DNA from: Bacillus sp. B-jedd
GTDB lineage: Bacteria > Bacillota > Bacilli > Bacillales > Cytobacillaceae
NCBI RefSeq assembly: GCF_000821085.1
Contig: NZ_CCXR01000001.1
Location: 2,439,001 to 2,503,000, forward strand
Length of the DNA stretch: 64,000 nt
Direction: 5' to 3'
Shown here: positions 17,719-26,756 of the stretch, piece by piece
Layout: every line of letters begins with the position of its first letter
Numbering within the stretch: position 1 is the first letter of the stretch
The notes under the pieces: model-generated
Seen by the model: only the letters and a program-made list of their open reading frames with translations
Databases searched by the model: none
Told to the model about the DNA's origin: nothing
Translations under genes and position numbers: made by a program

Positions 17719-18513
17719 TTACCCTTCTTCCACTAAAATATTTATTTCGCTGAATAACTCTTCAAGTCTTCCCCTTAATAATTCGTTCTTATGAATATAA
17801 GGATCCAGCCTTTCCTTAATTTCCTTTTCCAGCATAAAAAGCTGCCGATCAAGCTTTTCAATCAGATATTCGTGTAACCCGTTATTTAAACCTTTGCCGC
17901 TTTTAGCGATAACTGCGGTTAATGCTTCGAAATAAGGCGAACTGCCGTTTTTAATATAATCGGCCCGTTCTTTCAAAAGCCTTTTTAGCAAAAGGAAATT
18001 TCCGGCAAAGCTTCTCCAATCTTCCCTGCCAAAATAATCACACAGTCTTGAAAAGATTGCTGATTCTATGGTTTTCAGGCTGGCAATTAAACTGCCGGAA
18101 GTCTCAAAATCTTTTTGATATAAAAGGGTTTTATGTTCATTTACTTCTTTAATCCCTTTTGACAAAGACCGGATCATCAGGATATCGTCAGATTCGGCCA
18201 AATGTTTATAGTAAAGGCCGCTGTAATAATCACCTGCCAGAACAGTCAGCTGCCGGACCTTTAAACCAGAATGCGACTGTTTTGCGGAAACATGCTCGTG
18301 GATATCCAGGGCAATTTGGACCAGCATAACGGTCAGGGCATAATTTTTCATCTCGTTGTCAGCCAGTTCCAGGCCGTCCATTGCAGAAACGAGAAGAAGG
18401 AGCTTGTCTTCATCAATAAACGGTTCCTCTATATATTGGAGCAAATACGGATGAAGTATTTTATTTTCTAGTAAGGTTCTTATATCCGCAATCCTATTCT
18501 TCATTTCCTGCAT
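17719..18513 (-). CDS. hepS: Heptaprenyl diphosphate synthase component I
   Basis: A 264-residue all-helical non-catalytic subunit that partners HepT; component I sets product length and is needed for activity. It lacks DDxxD motifs, as expected. Family-typical stretches are [13 protein letters not shown] and [15 protein letters not shown] near residues 70-100. A GTG at 18522 is in frame but overlaps the GGGGTG site; the ATG at 18513 with 6-base spacing is chosen. A candidate extended -10 promoter lies at 18615-18623. Confidence 0.92.
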   Translation of the reverse strand: MQEMKNRIADIRTLLENKILHPYLLQYIEEPFIDEDKLLLLVSAMDGLELADNEMKNYALTVMLVQIALDIHEHVSAKQSHSGLKVRQLTVLAGDYYSGLYYKHLAESDDILMIRSLSKGIKEVNEHKTLLYQKDFETSGSLIASLKTIESAIFSRLCDYFGREDWRSFAGNFLLLKRLLKERADYIKNGSSPYFEALTAVIAKSGKGLNNGLHEYLIEKLDRQLFMLEKEIKERLDPYIHKNELLRGRLEELFSEINILVEEG

Positions 18514-18614
18514 ATTAATCACCCCGGGGCATACCTAAGCTGTGCCATTCCATTATTCCTTATGGAATTTTTACAACATCGATCATTAATTTCACCTAAA
18601 ACATAGCAGTCATC

Positions 18615-18657
18615 ATTATATCATAAAACATTTTTCTATGGGCAGTGTTTCACAAAA
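18615..18657 (-). promoter_or_regulatory. Candidate promoter of hepS-menG-hepT with TTGTGAA box
   Basis: On the minus strand TGATATAAT gives an extended -10 (18615-18623) about 100 bases before hepS. No good -35 is present. Instead TTTTGTGAAA (18648-18657) lies just upstream of the -35 region, similar to the box upstream of qcrA. Activator dependence, possibly by ResD, is an inference. Confidence 0.4.
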
Positions 18658-18682
18658 TTATGCTTTATGGACCTTTTCATCT

Positions 18683-18719
18683 AAAAAACCAGAACAGCCG
18701 TTAGACATGCCATTCTGGT
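18683..18719 (-). terminator. Terminator of mtrB
   Basis: ACCAGAA (18688-18694) and TTCTGGT (18713-18719) pair around an 18-base loop, with TTTTTT following in the minus direction. Confidence 0.75.
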
Positions 18720-18730
18720 CCTGTGTGGAT

Positions 18731-18967
18731 CTATTTGCCTGAGCCGCTTTCTATCTGGCCGACAGTCGTCATAATGGTTGCGTTTCCCCTGATTTTTATT
18801 GCTGAAGTATGCTCTGTAAACTGGGCTATCATTACTTCCCCTTTATCAAGCTTTTCCGAATGGTGGAATCTTGTATCAGTTCCCCTTGTCAGCCCAATCA
18901 CGCTGACGCCATCTTCTATAGCTTTTATGACGATGAATTCACCGGTCTGCTGCTCGCGTTTTTCCAT
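18731..18967 (-). CDS. mtrB: Trp RNA-binding attenuation protein (TRAP)
   Basis: A 78-residue subunit of the 11-mer ring that, when loaded with tryptophan, wraps (G/U)AG-repeat RNA and attenuates trp genes. Core sequences [20 protein letters not shown] and [16 protein letters not shown] match B. subtilis MtrB closely and contain the RNA-contacting KKR-type positions and the HHSEKL segment. It follows folE as in the mtrAB operon. Its classical target, the trp operon, is not in its usual place inside the aro cluster in this genome. Confidence 0.95.
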   Translation of the reverse strand: MEKREQQTGEFIVIKAIEDGVSVIGLTRGTDTRFHHSEKLDKGEVMIAQFTEHTSAIKIRGNATIMTTVGQIESGSGK

Positions 18968-18995
18968 TGGATACCCCGCCTTTTAAAGGTTATGG

Positions 18996-19562
18996 TCAGT
19001 TGTTTATAAATGACAAAACTTCAGATCTGGCAATGGCGTTCTCGACAAATATTCCCCTGACAGCTGAAGTAACAGTTTTCGATCCAGGTTTTTTTACTCC
19101 CCTCATCGTCATGCACATATGCTCAGCCTCGACTACAACCATAACCCCATGCGGCTGAAGCCGATCCATGATGCTGTTGGCGATTTCGGAAGTGATCCTT
19201 TCCTGCAGCTGTGGGCGCTTTGCAACAGCTTCTACAGCCCTGGCAAGCTTGCTTAATCCTGTTACTTTACCGTTGCGCGGTAAATAAGCTACATGCGCTT
19301 TGCCGAAGAATGGCACAAGGTGATGTTCGCACATTGAATAAAAAGGAATATCCTTCACGAGAACCAGTTCTTCATGGTCCTCACCAAAAATCGTTTCAAA
19401 ATATTCGCCGGGATCTTGATTCAATCCGCTGAATACTTCTTCATACATTTTTGCAACACGCTTAGGTGTATCTAGAAGCCCTTCGCGGTCAGGGTCCTCT
19501 CCGATAGCCTGGAGGATCATTCGAACCGCCTCTTCTATTTGGGCTTTATTTACGGTTGGCAT
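18996..19562 (-). CDS. folE: GTP cyclohydrolase I
   Basis: A 188-residue enzyme (mtrA in B. subtilis) that makes 7,8-dihydroneopterin triphosphate from GTP for folate synthesis. The zinc ligands are visible as C78 and H81 in [10 protein letters not shown] and C150 in [25 protein letters not shown] is the allosteric/active-site block. The frame extends to 19601, but the ATG at 19562 behind GGGGG gives the family length. It lies upstream of mtrB with a 28-base gap, the classical folE-mtrB pair. Confidence 0.95.
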   Translation of the reverse strand: MPTVNKAQIEEAVRMILQAIGEDPDREGLLDTPKRVAKMYEEVFSGLNQDPGEYFETIFGEDHEELVLVKDIPFYSMCEHHLVPFFGKAHVAYLPRNGKVTGLSKLARAVEAVAKRPQLQERITSEIANSIMDRLQPHGVMVVVEAEHMCMTMRGVKKPGSKTVTSAVRGIFVENAIARSEVLSFINN

Positions 19563-19658
19563 TTCCTTACCCCCTACTGATTTCATGCAAGTCCCTCTCA
19601 TATTAGCATATCCATTTTGGCCCAGGCAAAGTGTTAAGCTCTTTCAAGCTGAAAGAAG

Positions 19659-19693
19659 AAAAAAAGCCATGGAATTCATCCATGGCTTTTTTT
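19659..19693 (-). terminator. Terminator of hbs
   Basis: AAAAAGCCATG and CATGGCTTTTT form an 11 bp stem with a 9-base loop directly after the hbs stop; T-runs flank both sides. Confidence 0.85.
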
Positions 19694-19715
19694 GCCCAAA
19701 GCACGTTATATGTAA

Positions 19716-19988
19716 TTATTTCACTGCGTCTTTGAGTTGTTTTCCTGGTTTGAAAGCTGGTACCTTGCTAGCAGCGATTTCGATTTCATCGCCAGTTTGC
19801 GGATTGCGTCCTTTACGTGCGGAGCGCTCGCGAACTTCAAAGTTTCCAAATCCGATCAAAGAAACTTTCTCGCCATTTTTAAGTGCTTCTAAAATGGAAT
19901 CAAAAACAGCATCAACCGCTTTGGTAGCGTCCTTCCTAGAAAGTTGGCTTGCCTCTGCAACTGCATTGATTAGTTCTGTCTTGTTCAT
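19716..19988 (-). CDS. hbs: DNA-binding protein HU
   Basis: A 90-residue histone-like HU protein that bends and compacts DNA as a dimer. The N-terminal helices ([14 protein letters not shown]) and the beta-arm with RNPQTG are diagnostic. A GTG at 19997 overlaps the ribosome binding site; the ATG at 19988 lies 8 bases after GGAGG and matches B. subtilis HBsu. It is driven by two tandem candidate promoters and ended by a strong terminator, as expected for an abundant protein. Confidence 0.96.
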   Translation of the reverse strand: MNKTELINAVAEASQLSRKDATKAVDAVFDSILEALKNGEKVSLIGFGNFEVRERSARKGRNPQTGDEIEIAASKVPAFKPGKQLKDAVK

Positions 19989-20068
19989 GCCATTCACCTC
20001 CTCCCAAATAATTTGCCCAGTTAGCAGATAAGATTACTTATCTACATTTCTAAACAAATTTCATCAAT

Positions 20069-20098
20069 TTTATACGTATTCACGTATTTTATTGACAA
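20069..20098 (-). promoter_or_regulatory. hbs promoter, proximal
   Basis: On the minus strand TTGTCA (20093-20098) and TATAAA (20069-20074) are 18 bases apart, about 80 bases upstream of the hbs start. Confidence 0.65.
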
Positions 20099-20103
20099 GG
20101 CTT

Positions 20104-20132
20104 ATCATATAGCAAGCCTTGCTGGATTTCAA
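20104..20132 (-). promoter_or_regulatory. hbs promoter, distal, with palindromic spacer
   Basis: On the minus strand TTGAAA (20127-20132) and TATGAT (20104-20109) are 17 bases apart. The spacer holds AGCAAGCCTTGCT at 20111-20123, a 6+1+6 palindrome, in operator position. B. subtilis hbs is also known to have more than one promoter. The rest of the 19989-20375 spacer (20133-20297) is AT-rich with nothing recognised. Confidence 0.6.
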
Positions 20133-20297
20133 TTGTTTTTGTAAAAAAACTAAAAGAAAACCCAATGAAATTAAGGCTTTAAGCTTTGTGAGGCTAATTC
20201 TGTTAAAAGATTATCACAATCATATGCGCTTAGCAAGAATATTCCTTCAAATCAGGGAAATCTTTTAACTTTTAAAGGACTTCCGACAAAATTCGCC

Positions 20298-20330
20298 AAA
20301 AAAGAGGTTCCCATAACGGAACCTCTAAAA
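20298..20330 (-). terminator. Terminator of spoIVA
   Basis: AGAGGTTCC and GGAACCTCT form a 9 bp perfect stem around a 6-base loop, followed by TTTTTT in the minus direction, about 45 bases after the spoIVA stop. Confidence 0.88.
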
Positions 20331-20375
20331 ATATTTATATGCTGGAAGGGGTTTTCTACCTGGCAGCCATACGGA

Positions 20376-21854
20376 CTATAATATAATGGCAATCAGTCCA
20401 CCTGAGCCTTCATTAATAATCCTCTCCAGTGTTTCTTTCAGTTTATATCTCGCATTATCAGGCATCAAAGAAATTTTCGCATGTATACCTTCTCTAACAA
20501 TTGAACTTAGGCTTCTCCCAAAGATATCCGAATTCCAAATGGAGAGTGGATCATCTTCAAAATCCTGCATGAGATAGCGGACGAGTTCTTCACTTTGTTT
20601 CTCAGTGCCGATAATAGGCGCGAATTCTGATTCCACATCTACTTTTATCATATGGATGGACGGCGCCACAGCTTTCAGCCTTACCCCAAACCTTGCGCCT
20701 TGCCTGATTATTTCCGGTTCCTCGAGGCTCATATCCGACAGGGTTGGGGAAGCTATCCCATATCCTGTCTGCTTCACCATTCTCAATGCATCCGAAATAT
20801 GGTCATATTCGGCTTTTGCGTGGGCGAATTCCTGCATGAGTTCCAAAAGGTGATCCTTTCCGCGTATCTCCACCCCTACAATTTCTTTCAAGATGTCATC
20901 ATACAATTCATCTGGGGCGTATAGATCAATCTCCGCTACTCCCTGGCCCATTTCTATGCCTGCGAGTCCCGCTCTTTCAATAAAGTCGAAATCGCTGAAC
21001 TGGTGAACAACCCTGTCCACGTCCCTGAGCCGTTTTATATCTTTTACCGTTTCTCTTACAGCTTCCTGATAGCTTTCCCGCAGCCAGTGATTTTCCCTTA
21101 AAACCATGACCCAGCTTGGCAGATTTACGTTGACTTCTAAGACAGGGAACTCATATAACGCTTCACGGAGGACATTCAGGACATCCGCTTCCCTCATGCC
21201 TTCAACGCTCATTGCGACTACTGGGATATCATACTTTTCTGCCAGGCTCGCCCTCAACGCCTCGGTATTAGGATGGTGGGGCTGGGCGCTATTCACGACC
21301 ATTATAAAAGGTTTTCCTACTTCCTTTAGTTCGTGAATGACCCGTTCTTCCGCCTCGAGGTAGGAGTTGCGCGGGATTTCCCCAATCGTCCCGTCAGTGG
21401 TGATGACTACTCCGATTGTTGAATGTTCCTGAATGACTTTCCTTGTGCCAATCTCTGCCGCCTCATGGAATGGAATAGGCTCTTCATACCATGGAGTCGT
21501 AATCATTCTGGGACCATTTTCGTCCTCATAACCTTTTGCACCTGGCACGGTGTACCCGACACAATCGACAAGCCTGATGTTCACCTCAAGCCCCTCATCA
21601 ACAATAACAGTCGCTGCCTGATTGGGTACAAATTTCGGCTCGGTAGTCATTATTGTCTTACCGGCTGCGCTCTGTGGCAGCTCATCCTGTGTTCTAGCCC
21701 TGTCCGCTTCATTGCTCATATTCGGCAATACAACCAATTCCATGAACTTCTTGATGAAAGTGGATTTGCCGGTGCGAACCGCCCCAACAACTCCAAGATA
21801 AATATCGCCGCCAGTCCGTTCAGCAATATCTTTGAAAATATCTACCTTTTCCAA
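20376..21854 (-). CDS. spoIVA: Stage IV sporulation protein A, coat morphogenetic ATPase
   Basis: A 492-residue protein, the same length as B. subtilis SpoIVA. It polymerises on the forespore surface using ATP hydrolysis and forms the basement layer of the spore coat. The Walker A motif GAVRTGKS is at residues 24-31; RLVDCVGYTVPGAKG and IMVVNSAQPHHP follow in the TRAFAC GTPase-like domain, and the C terminus ends NEGSGGLIAIIL, the conserved localisation tail. The frame opens at 21899, but a TTG at 21854 has GGGAGGGG 5 bases upstream and reproduces the family start. Expected mother-cell (sigma-E) control; I could not place a convincing sigma-E promoter. Confidence 0.96.
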   Translation of the reverse strand: MEKVDIFKDIAERTGGDIYLGVVGAVRTGKSTFIKKFMELVVLPNMSNEADRARTQDELPQSAAGKTIMTTEPKFVPNQAATVIVDEGLEVNIRLVDCVGYTVPGAKGYEDENGPRMITTPWYEEPIPFHEAAEIGTRKVIQEHSTIGVVITTDGTIGEIPRNSYLEAEERVIHELKEVGKPFIMVVNSAQPHHPNTEALRASLAEKYDIPVVAMSVEGMREADVLNVLREALYEFPVLEVNVNLPSWVMVLRENHWLRESYQEAVRETVKDIKRLRDVDRVVHQFSDFDFIERAGLAGIEMGQGVAEIDLYAPDELYDDILKEIVGVEIRGKDHLLELMQEFAHAKAEYDHISDALRMVKQTGYGIASPTLSDMSLEEPEIIRQGARFGVRLKAVAPSIHMIKVDVESEFAPIIGTEKQSEELVRYLMQDFEDDPLSIWNSDIFGRSLSSIVREGIHAKISLMPDNARYKLKETLERIINEGSGGLIAIIL

Positions 21855-22011
21855 GTGATCCCCTCCCGATCCTAGAGTAAGTGGGATAATAGTATCCATT
21901 TAGATAATTTTGGACAGTATATGTTTATGATGTTGTCCTATCTGATTATGCTAATATTTTGGATATTTATTTACCCTCCTGTTCAGATAAAACAAGTAAT
22001 GGAAGCATCAT

Positions 22012-22061
22012 AAAAAAACAAAAACCCTTCTCCTGTAAGTATATTTATCAGGAAAAGGGTT
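22012..22061 (-). terminator. Terminator of yphF
   Basis: AACCCTTTTCCTG and CAGGAGAAGGGTT pair with one mismatch around a 15-base loop, followed by T-rich sequence in the minus direction, about 45 bases after the yphF stop. Confidence 0.8.
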
Positions 22062-22104
22062 ATGACTTTGTTCAGATTAATATTTTTGGAGGCAGTACCC
22101 GTTG

Positions 22105-22812
22105 TTAATTTGCAAGAAATGCCGGCTCGCCGTTCGAATCTATTGTATACGGAAGAGAGTATCCCGGCACGAACATCGAATTCTCTGTTAAAAGGGAACG
22201 GATATCTTCCCCTTCTGTAAATTCCTTCTTAGAAGTTTTTAATTGTTGATACAAGTCACTTCGGTAATCCACGTATATTTCCGAATCGCCGGTTACTACA
22301 AAAGACAGATTCTGCTGGGTAAATGGACTTACAACATGAGGCGGTTCCTTATAACCAAGCTGTGAAAAATCAAGCGAATAAACATTGTCTGCCAATTTAT
22401 CTTTATAAGGCGGATAACCGTTAGCCCGTATCCTCATTTTTATATCGCGGATTTTATCTACAATCCTCAAATCAAGCAGTTTGACTGTTGGGTTAGTTTC
22501 TACGTCTATTAGGACATACTGGAATACCCCTCCGTTTTCAAAAGCATTTCCAGGGGGTTCCTGCATATAGCGTGGTGATATTCTAGTGAAGTCTATTACA
22601 TATTTTTCATAAATTGGCGTATCGGCTTCCTTCGTTTTGATGGGAAGGATCCCGCCGTTGTCTTTTTGAAAGCTTTCTACCACTGCCTGAACTGACTTTA
22701 GCTGTTCCTCGTACGGAATTTGATTTTCGGATAGCTCGCTGCTCGGGTACATGCACCCGCCAAGGAGTGAAATAGCAATAAACAGGCTGGCGTACTTAAA
22801 GGCTTTTAGCAT
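22105..22812 (-). CDS. yphF: Lipoprotein YphF
   Basis: A 235-residue lipoprotein. The signal peptide ends in a lipobox LLGGC with the modified cysteine at residue 20, followed by MYPSSEL as in YphF homologues. The mature part is soluble and has no recognised catalytic motif; function unknown. It lies downstream of yphE and upstream of spoIVA, as in B. subtilis, and has its own terminator. The start at 22812 is supported by the signal peptide position. Confidence 0.8.
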   Translation of the reverse strand: MLKAFKYASLFIAISLLGGCMYPSSELSENQIPYEEQLKSVQAVVESFQKDNGGILPIKTKEADTPIYEKYVIDFTRISPRYMQEPPGNAFENGGVFQYVLIDVETNPTVKLLDLRIVDKIRDIKMRIRANGYPPYKDKLADNVYSLDFSQLGYKEPPHVVSPFTQQNLSFVVTGDSEIYVDYRSDLYQQLKTSKKEFTEGEDIRSLLTENSMFVPGYSLPYTIDSNGEPAFLAN

Positions 22813-22839
22813 ACTATCAACCCTCTGATTATCTTTTTT

Positions 22840-23040
22840 CTAGTCTGAAGTCGGTCCGCTCATAACAACGATAAAAATAATAATGCCCGCGAGGATCATC
22901 AAAGCATAAGCAAAAAAAGCCGTAATAATCCGGAAAACGCCTTTCAGCTTATAGCGGCTGAAATAAATGCTGATGATGGATATGAACATAAAACCCATCG
23001 CCGCTAATGATACCCACATTTTCATTAATGCCGGTGACAA
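22840..23040 (-). CDS. yphE: Small membrane protein YphE (DUF2768)
   Basis: A 66-residue protein with two transmembrane segments (about residues 8-26 and 36-60) separated by a basic SRYKLKG turn; this matches the DUF2768/YphE family. Function unknown, usually seen in spore formers. The start is a TTG at 23040, 6 bases after GGGGGAG; an ATG six codons later would lose the spacing. It is 27 bases upstream of yphF. Confidence 0.8.
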   Translation of the reverse strand: MSPALMKMWVSLAAMGFMFISIISIYFSRYKLKGVFRIITAFFAYALMILAGIIIFIVVMSGPTSD

Positions 23041-23131
23041 ATCAATCTCCCCCTCTTCAGAAAGTAATTATATCACAGCCGGCCAAAGAGATGGAATAGA
23101 ACTATATCAACCATAACAATATTAAAATAAT

Positions 23132-23156
23132 AAAAAAGAGCAGGAAGCCCCTGCTC
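23132..23156 (-). terminator. Terminator of gpsA
   Basis: GAGCAGG and CCTGCTC form a 7 bp stem with a 5-base loop and TTTTTT in the minus direction, 128 bases after the gpsA stop. Between them, CAACGATTCA (23182-23191) and TGATTCGTTG (23201-23210) form another imperfect hairpin without a T-run. Confidence 0.75.
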
Positions 23157-23283
23157 ATCCATAAGACTAAACATACCCATACAACGATTCACTTGCAAAA
23201 TGATTCGTTGCATTGTATGCAGGCAAATTCATAATTGCATCGCCAATCGCCTACTTGCATTCAGAATTTCACACAAAAAACGG

Positions 23284-24321
23284 TCAATTCCCGTTCAGAA
23301 TATTTGTCAAGTCTTCCATTTCATGAGTTCTATCCCGTGCCATCAGAATTTCTGCCCCTTCTTTTGCAGGCAGGTCTTCAAAAAGGACTTTGTACAAGGT
23401 TTCAGTTATGGGCATTTCCACACCATATTTATTAGCAAGCTGGTGGGCGGCCTTGGTTGTCCTGACTCCTTCTACGACCATGCCCATATTTTCAAGCACT
23501 TCGTCCAGAGTCTGTCCTTTTCCAAGCATGTTTCCGGCGCGCCAGTTTCTGGAATGGACACTTGTGCACGTAACGATTAAATCCCCAACGCCGGCAAGCC
23601 CGGCAAAAGTAAGCGGATTGGCCCCCATTTTAGTGCCAAGCCTTGAGATTTCCGCCAAACCTCTTGTCATGAGTGCTGCCTTTGCATTATCACCAAAACC
23701 GAGGCCATCGGTTATCCCTGCAGCAAGAGCAATAATATTTTTCAGTGCCCCGCCTATTTCCACTCCCACAACATCAGGATTTGTATATACCCTGAAATTC
23801 TGATTGATAAATAAATCCTGGATTCTTTCCGCTTCCTTCTCATTTTCCGAAGAAACCGCGACTGTGGTCGGATGCCTCAAGCTTACCTCTTCAGCATGGC
23901 TCGGTCCTGAAAGGACAACAACCGCTTTTAATTTTTCGGAAGGCATTTCCTCTTTAATCATTTCGGAAATCCTCAGATGGGAATCAGGCTCAATCCCTTT
24001 GCTAACATGCACAATGGTAAGTGGCCCTTGCGCAGTCTCTCCGGTTTTTGCTGTTACTTCCCTGATAGCTTTCGTAGGAACGGCAAGGATCACTGTATCG
24101 GTTCCCTCTAGAGCTTCTACTAAGGAAGAAGTGGCGGTAATAAGTCCAGGGATTTCTATGCCAGGTAAATACTTTTTATTGGTGCGTGATTCATTTATTT
24201 CCTCTACCTGTTCCGGGTTGTGGCTCCACAATGAAACTTGGCTTCCGTTATCGGCAAGAACAAGCGCGAGCGCGGTTCCCCAGCTCCCGGCCCCAAGTAC
24301 GACAGTTTTTTCTTTTCCCAT
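23284..24321 (-). CDS. gpsA: NAD(P)-dependent glycerol-3-phosphate dehydrogenase
   Basis: A 345-residue enzyme that reduces dihydroxyacetone phosphate to sn-glycerol 3-phosphate for phospholipid synthesis. The dinucleotide motif [10 protein letters not shown] starts at residue 10; SKGIEP, the [10 protein letters not shown] block, the catalytic lysine in [14 protein letters not shown] and [12 protein letters not shown] are characteristic. Downstream of der with a 19-base gap, so co-transcription is likely, as in B. subtilis. Confidence 0.96.
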   Translation of the reverse strand: MGKEKTVVLGAGSWGTALALVLADNGSQVSLWSHNPEQVEEINESRTNKKYLPGIEIPGLITATSSLVEALEGTDTVILAVPTKAIREVTAKTGETAQGPLTIVHVSKGIEPDSHLRISEMIKEEMPSEKLKAVVVLSGPSHAEEVSLRHPTTVAVSSENEKEAERIQDLFINQNFRVYTNPDVVGVEIGGALKNIIALAAGITDGLGFGDNAKAALMTRGLAEISRLGTKMGANPLTFAGLAGVGDLIVTCTSVHSRNWRAGNMLGKGQTLDEVLENMGMVVEGVRTTKAAHQLANKYGVEMPITETLYKVLFEDLPAKEGAEILMARDRTHEMEDLTNILNGN

Positions 24322-24339
24322 TCAAATCACGCCCTCCTC

Positions 24340-25650
24340 TTATTTTCTCTCTCTGGAAAAAATCCTGATCGGTGTGCCTTCAAAACCGAATGCATCCCTG
24401 ATCCTGTTTTCCAAAAATCGTTCGTACGAAAAGTGCATCAGTTCAGGATCATTGACAAAAACAACAAATGAAGGAGGCTTTACAGCCACTTGGGTCGCAT
24501 AATAAATCCTTAGCCTCCGCCCTTTATCTGTAGGGGTAGGATTCATTGCAACTGCATCCATGATTATCTCGTTCAGGATATTTGTCTGTACCCGCATCGC
24601 ATGGTTTTCACTAGCCATATTAATGGCCGGCAGCAGCGTATCGACCCTTTTCTTTGTTTTCGCGGAAAGGAAAACGATTGGGGCATAGTCAAGAAACTGA
24701 AAATGCTCCCTTATTTTCTGTTCCATTGCCTTCATGGTTTTTTCGTCTTTTTCTACTGCATCCCATTTGTTCACGACAATAACAATACCTCTGCCTGCCT
24801 CATGGGCGTATCCAGCGATTTTTTTATCCTGCTCCAAAATACCTTCTTCACCATTTAAAACCACAAGGACAACATCCGATCTTTCAATCGCCCTTAAAGC
24901 GCGGAGCACGCTGTATTTTTCGGTGCTTTCATAAACCTTGCCCTTTTTCCTCATGCCAGCGGTATCTATGATGACGTATTCCTGTCCGTCATATTCATAA
25001 AGGGAATCAATTGCATCCCTGGTTGTTCCTGCAATATCACTGACGATGACTCGTTCTTCACCTAAAAGAGCATTTACGAGAGATGATTTTCCGACATTCG
25101 GTCGGCCAATCAATGAAAATTTAATAACATCTTCCGGATATTCATCTGATTCGATTTTAGGAAAATACTTGGCTGCCTCATCAAGCAAATCTCCAAGCCC
25201 CAACCCGTGCGCACCTGAGATCGGGAAGGGCTCTCCAAAGCCTAGTGCATAGAAATCGTAAATATCCGCCCTCATCTCGGGGTTATCGATTTTATTTACA
25301 GCTAGGACAACGGGCTTTTTTGTCTTATAGAGGATTTTCGCCACTTCCTCATCCGCGGCCGTAACTCCCTCTCTTCCGTTCACAAGAAAAATAATGACAT
25401 CCGCTTCATCGATTGCAATTTCAGCCTGCTGCCTAATTTGTTCAAGAAAAGGTTCATCGCCAATATCTATTCCGCCTGTATCGATGATATTGAAATCATG
25501 TGTCAGCCATTCTGCTGAACTGTAAATCCGGTCCCTTGTGACACCGGGAATATCTTCGACGATTGATATTCTTTCTCCGGCAATTCTATTAAAAATCGTT
25601 GATTTGCCAACGTTCGGACGGCCGACGATAGCGACTGTTGGTTTTGCCAT
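24340..25650 (-). CDS. der: Ribosome-assembly GTPase Der (EngA)
   Basis: A 436-residue GTPase with two tandem G domains and a C-terminal KH-like domain, essential for 50S subunit maturation. P-loops GRPNVGKS occur at residues 10-17 and 182-189; DTGG and DTAG switch II motifs and NKID and NKWD specificity motifs are present for each. A GTG at 25659 is in frame, but the ATG at 25650 follows AAGGGTG by 6 bases and gives the B. subtilis length. Located upstream of gpsA. Confidence 0.97.
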   Translation of the reverse strand: MAKPTVAIVGRPNVGKSTIFNRIAGERISIVEDIPGVTRDRIYSSAEWLTHDFNIIDTGGIDIGDEPFLEQIRQQAEIAIDEADVIIFLVNGREGVTAADEEVAKILYKTKKPVVLAVNKIDNPEMRADIYDFYALGFGEPFPISGAHGLGLGDLLDEAAKYFPKIESDEYPEDVIKFSLIGRPNVGKSSLVNALLGEERVIVSDIAGTTRDAIDSLYEYDGQEYVIIDTAGMRKKGKVYESTEKYSVLRALRAIERSDVVLVVLNGEEGILEQDKKIAGYAHEAGRGIVIVVNKWDAVEKDEKTMKAMEQKIREHFQFLDYAPIVFLSAKTKKRVDTLLPAINMASENHAMRVQTNILNEIIMDAVAMNPTPTDKGRRLRIYYATQVAVKPPSFVVFVNDPELMHFSYERFLENRIRDAFGFEGTPIRIFSRERK

Positions 25651-25737
25651 TTTGCTCACCCTTACTATCTCATAATAATAAATTGTTAACGATAACCATT
25701 TGTTGCAAAGGCTGGCTCTATTCAGCCGCCTACTAAA

Positions 25738-25765
25738 TAAACCCTTCTTTCGGTGGAAGGGCTTA
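25738..25765 (-). terminator. Terminator downstream of yphA
   Basis: AAGCCCTTC and GAAGGGTTT pair around an 8-base loop on the minus strand, about 90 bases after the yphA stop; only a short T-rich tail follows. Confidence 0.5.
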
Positions 25766-25852
25766 ACTTAATTATAGTATCAATCTTATTCACTCCGCGC
25801 AATGAAAAGCTTTTTGAGTTTCTTTTTGGATACATAAAAACAACTTTTTCCT

Positions 25853-26458
25853 TCATGGCGAAGATTTCTTATTCTTTTCAAAAGCGGTCATTGACGTATT
25901 CAGCCATGATCTCATATGCTCGAGGAAGCTCCAGAACACTATTATTCCCGCAGACAGCGCCAAAGTATCCAAATAGGCATATCCGCCAATATCAAGGAAA
26001 AAGTTCTCCCTTAGAACAAGTGAAATCAGGAGCTCTCCCTGGAAAGTTCCTATTGAAATCAAAATCAGCCTCCATTTAACTGAATTTTGAAGAATAATCG
26101 CAATAAATGCAGTTATGACAGAGACAAACAATAGCTTGTTCATAACAAAGATGACTGGGTCAAAAAGTTCAAAAAATCTTATAGAACTATAAACAGCTGA
26201 AATGACCATTGCTGACAGATAAATATATACAGTTTTTTTCAATTTGGCTTTCCACAAAAACCACAGGGAATATAGAAAGAAGCAAACGCTTCCCCCATAG
26301 ATTTTCATCCCCTCGAATTCACCGTGCAAAGGAGACACAATAATTGAGATTAATACTACGGCAGCCATCCCTTTGCTGTAAGACATATCTTTGCCTGCAA
26401 AAAAAGTCAAATAAACCCAGCACAGCCAGGCGCTTAAAAAAAATATTAATCCTTCCAT
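25853..26458 (-). CDS. yphA: Membrane protein YphA
   Basis: A 201-residue integral membrane protein with about six hydrophobic segments, corresponding to YphA at the same place in B. subtilis (between der and ypfD). Function unknown. It has no enzyme motif; charged residues are confined to loops and the lysine-rich C terminus. The frame extends to 26500, but the ATG at 26458 has AGGAGGAG 7 bases upstream. It diverges from ypzI, so the 26459-26565 gap carries both promoters. Confidence 0.65.
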   Translation of the reverse strand: MEGLIFFLSAWLCWVYLTFFAGKDMSYSKGMAAVVLISIIVSPLHGEFEGMKIYGGSVCFFLYSLWFLWKAKLKKTVYIYLSAMVISAVYSSIRFFELFDPVIFVMNKLLFVSVITAFIAIILQNSVKWRLILISIGTFQGELLISLVLRENFFLDIGGYAYLDTLALSAGIIVFWSFLEHMRSWLNTSMTAFEKNKKSSP

Positions 26459-26565
26459 TCCTTGTCTCCTCCTATCTTTACCATTATGGGTAACCATCAT
26501 GTATTTTCATACCAGGATGAAACGGAAAAATATGTGGAACGCTTAATTTATGGAGGTGAATAGGA

Positions 26566-26712
26566 ATGGGCAGAGACAGGCAAGAAAAAAAATTGCGGGA
26601 AAGCGGAAGAGTCCAGTCGGATCGTGACCAATCCCTTCACTACCCCGGCGCTACTGGCCTCCAGACCCCTGAAGAGGCTAGAATACTGAATGGCGGTCGG
26701 AAGTCCGATTAA
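26566..26712 (+). CDS. ypzI: Small protein YpzI
   Basis: A 48-residue, highly charged soluble protein reading MGRDRQEKKLRESGRV and then DRDQSLHYPGAT; this matches the YpzI family of small conserved Bacillus proteins of unknown role. GGAGG lies 9 bases upstream of the ATG. It is oriented opposite to its neighbours, with yphA divergent and ypfD convergent, the same arrangement as in B. subtilis. Terminator at 26716-26750. Confidence 0.85.
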   Translation: MGRDRQEKKLRESGRVQSDRDQSLHYPGATGLQTPEEARILNGGRKSD

Positions 26713-26715
26713 AAA

Positions 26716-26750
26716 GAAAAAAGGCTTCCTCCATTAAGGGGGAAGCCTTT
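26716..26750. terminator. Bidirectional terminator between ypzI and ypfD
   Basis: AAAGGCTTCC and GGAAGCCTTT form a 10 bp stem with an 11-base loop between convergent genes; TTTTTT follows in the minus direction. Confidence 0.85.
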
Positions 26751-26756
26751 AAAACA

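Noticed and set aside
21855..21950. Possible sigma-E promoter of spoIVA (CATATACT at 21916-21923)
   Set aside because: A -10-like octamer is present, but no acceptable -35 was found at the right distance.
23804..24502. 232-residue plus-strand frame
   Set aside because: It is antisense to gpsA and der, two unambiguous housekeeping genes.
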